Source: Psilocybe azurescens (lineage: Eukaryota; Basidiomycota; Agaricomycetes; Agaricales; Agrocybaceae). Taken from it: 35,713 nt of DNA. The stretch covers positions 1 through 35,713 of the forward strand of contig JAJIRX010000701.1 in assembly GCA_023853785.1 (NCBI GenBank), given 5' to 3'. The stretch's first letter is position 1. Each line of letters begins with the position of its first letter. The notes beneath the pieces are model-generated. The model did no database searches and had not been told where the DNA came from. It saw nothing but the letters and a program-made list of their open reading frames with translations. A program made the translations under genes and the position numbers. Shown in pieces: positions 35,659 to 35,713 of this stretch.

Positions 35659-35713
35659 ACGCACATGAATATAAGCTTGAAGTTGTAACAAAAGAACTAG
35701 CTGATCTACGAAT
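35592..35713 (+). CDS. Start of a transposon-family ORF, cut by the window edge
   Basis: ATG at 35592 opens a frame of 40 codons that runs off the window: MSQDRRSKLIDKSHIQSKLV and then YDNAHEYKLEVVTKELADLR. The charged, helical composition suggests a coiled start of a larger protein. A broken paralogue is present on the opposite strand at 31969-32118, which shows that the frame is conserved between copies and therefore probably coding. The protein family is not recognisable from 40 residues. Confidence 0.5.
   Translation, partial: MSQDRRSKLIDKSHIQSKLVYDNAHEYKLEVVTKELADLR

Noticed and set aside
1..35713. tRNA, rRNA or CRISPR
   Set aside because: Words resembling a T-loop (such as at 1258 and 10121) lack the flanking stems, no rRNA-like block is present, and no regularly spaced identical repeats exist.

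Overview
The window looks like nuclear DNA of a filamentous basidiomycete, most likely an agaricomycete. The evidence is dense short GT-AG introns (mostly 47-80 nt), up to 15 exons per gene, and several fungus-specific families: a Zn2Cys6 activator, a long-loop bHLH protein, a DUF1772 membrane protein, a salicylate-hydroxylase-like FAD monooxygenase and a pair of seven-helix membrane proteins. Gene models were assembled by eye from splice signals, family motifs and paralogue comparison. The species assignment is inference.

Layout. 1-3.2 kb: nothing recognised. 3.2-4.7 kb: a single-exon helical-repeat (TPR-like) protein. 7.1-8.8 kb and 13.5-15.2 kb: two paralogous 7-TM genes in the same orientation, separated by a 4.7 kb gene-poor stretch. 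16.8-17.5 kb (minus): a DUF1772/anthrone-oxygenase-like gene. 19.1-20.9 kb (plus): an FAD monooxygenase, divergent from the DUF1772 gene. 21.6-21.8 kb: a stranded C-terminal fragment of a Zn2Cys6 regulator. 22.6-27.4 kb (plus): a large low-complexity bHLH transcription factor. 27.9-31.1 kb (minus): a full-length Zn2Cys6 regulator, convergent with the bHLH gene. 32-35.7 kb: a transposon graveyard made of two inverted ~0.9 kb arms of one repeat family, a TA-flanked MITE between them, an LTR-like motif cluster, and the start of an element ORF running off the right edge.

The monooxygenase, the DUF1772 protein, the Zn2Cys6 regulator and its relic beside the monooxygenase could be parts of a rearranged oxidative or secondary-metabolism locus. 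The bHLH gene looks like a general regulator that happens to lie between them.

The most important caution is that four of the six well-supported genes can be read as full-length family members only if single bases are inserted (ten places) or removed (one place), nearly all at homopolymers. Splice sites, phases and domains are otherwise intact. This is more like uncorrected homopolymer errors in a long-read assembly than gene death, but real decay cannot be excluded from sequence alone. The most attractive biological observations are a 6-nt micro-exon inside the Zn2Cys6 zinc cluster, the TF relic, intron differences between the 7-TM paralogues, and the nested repeat structure at the right end.
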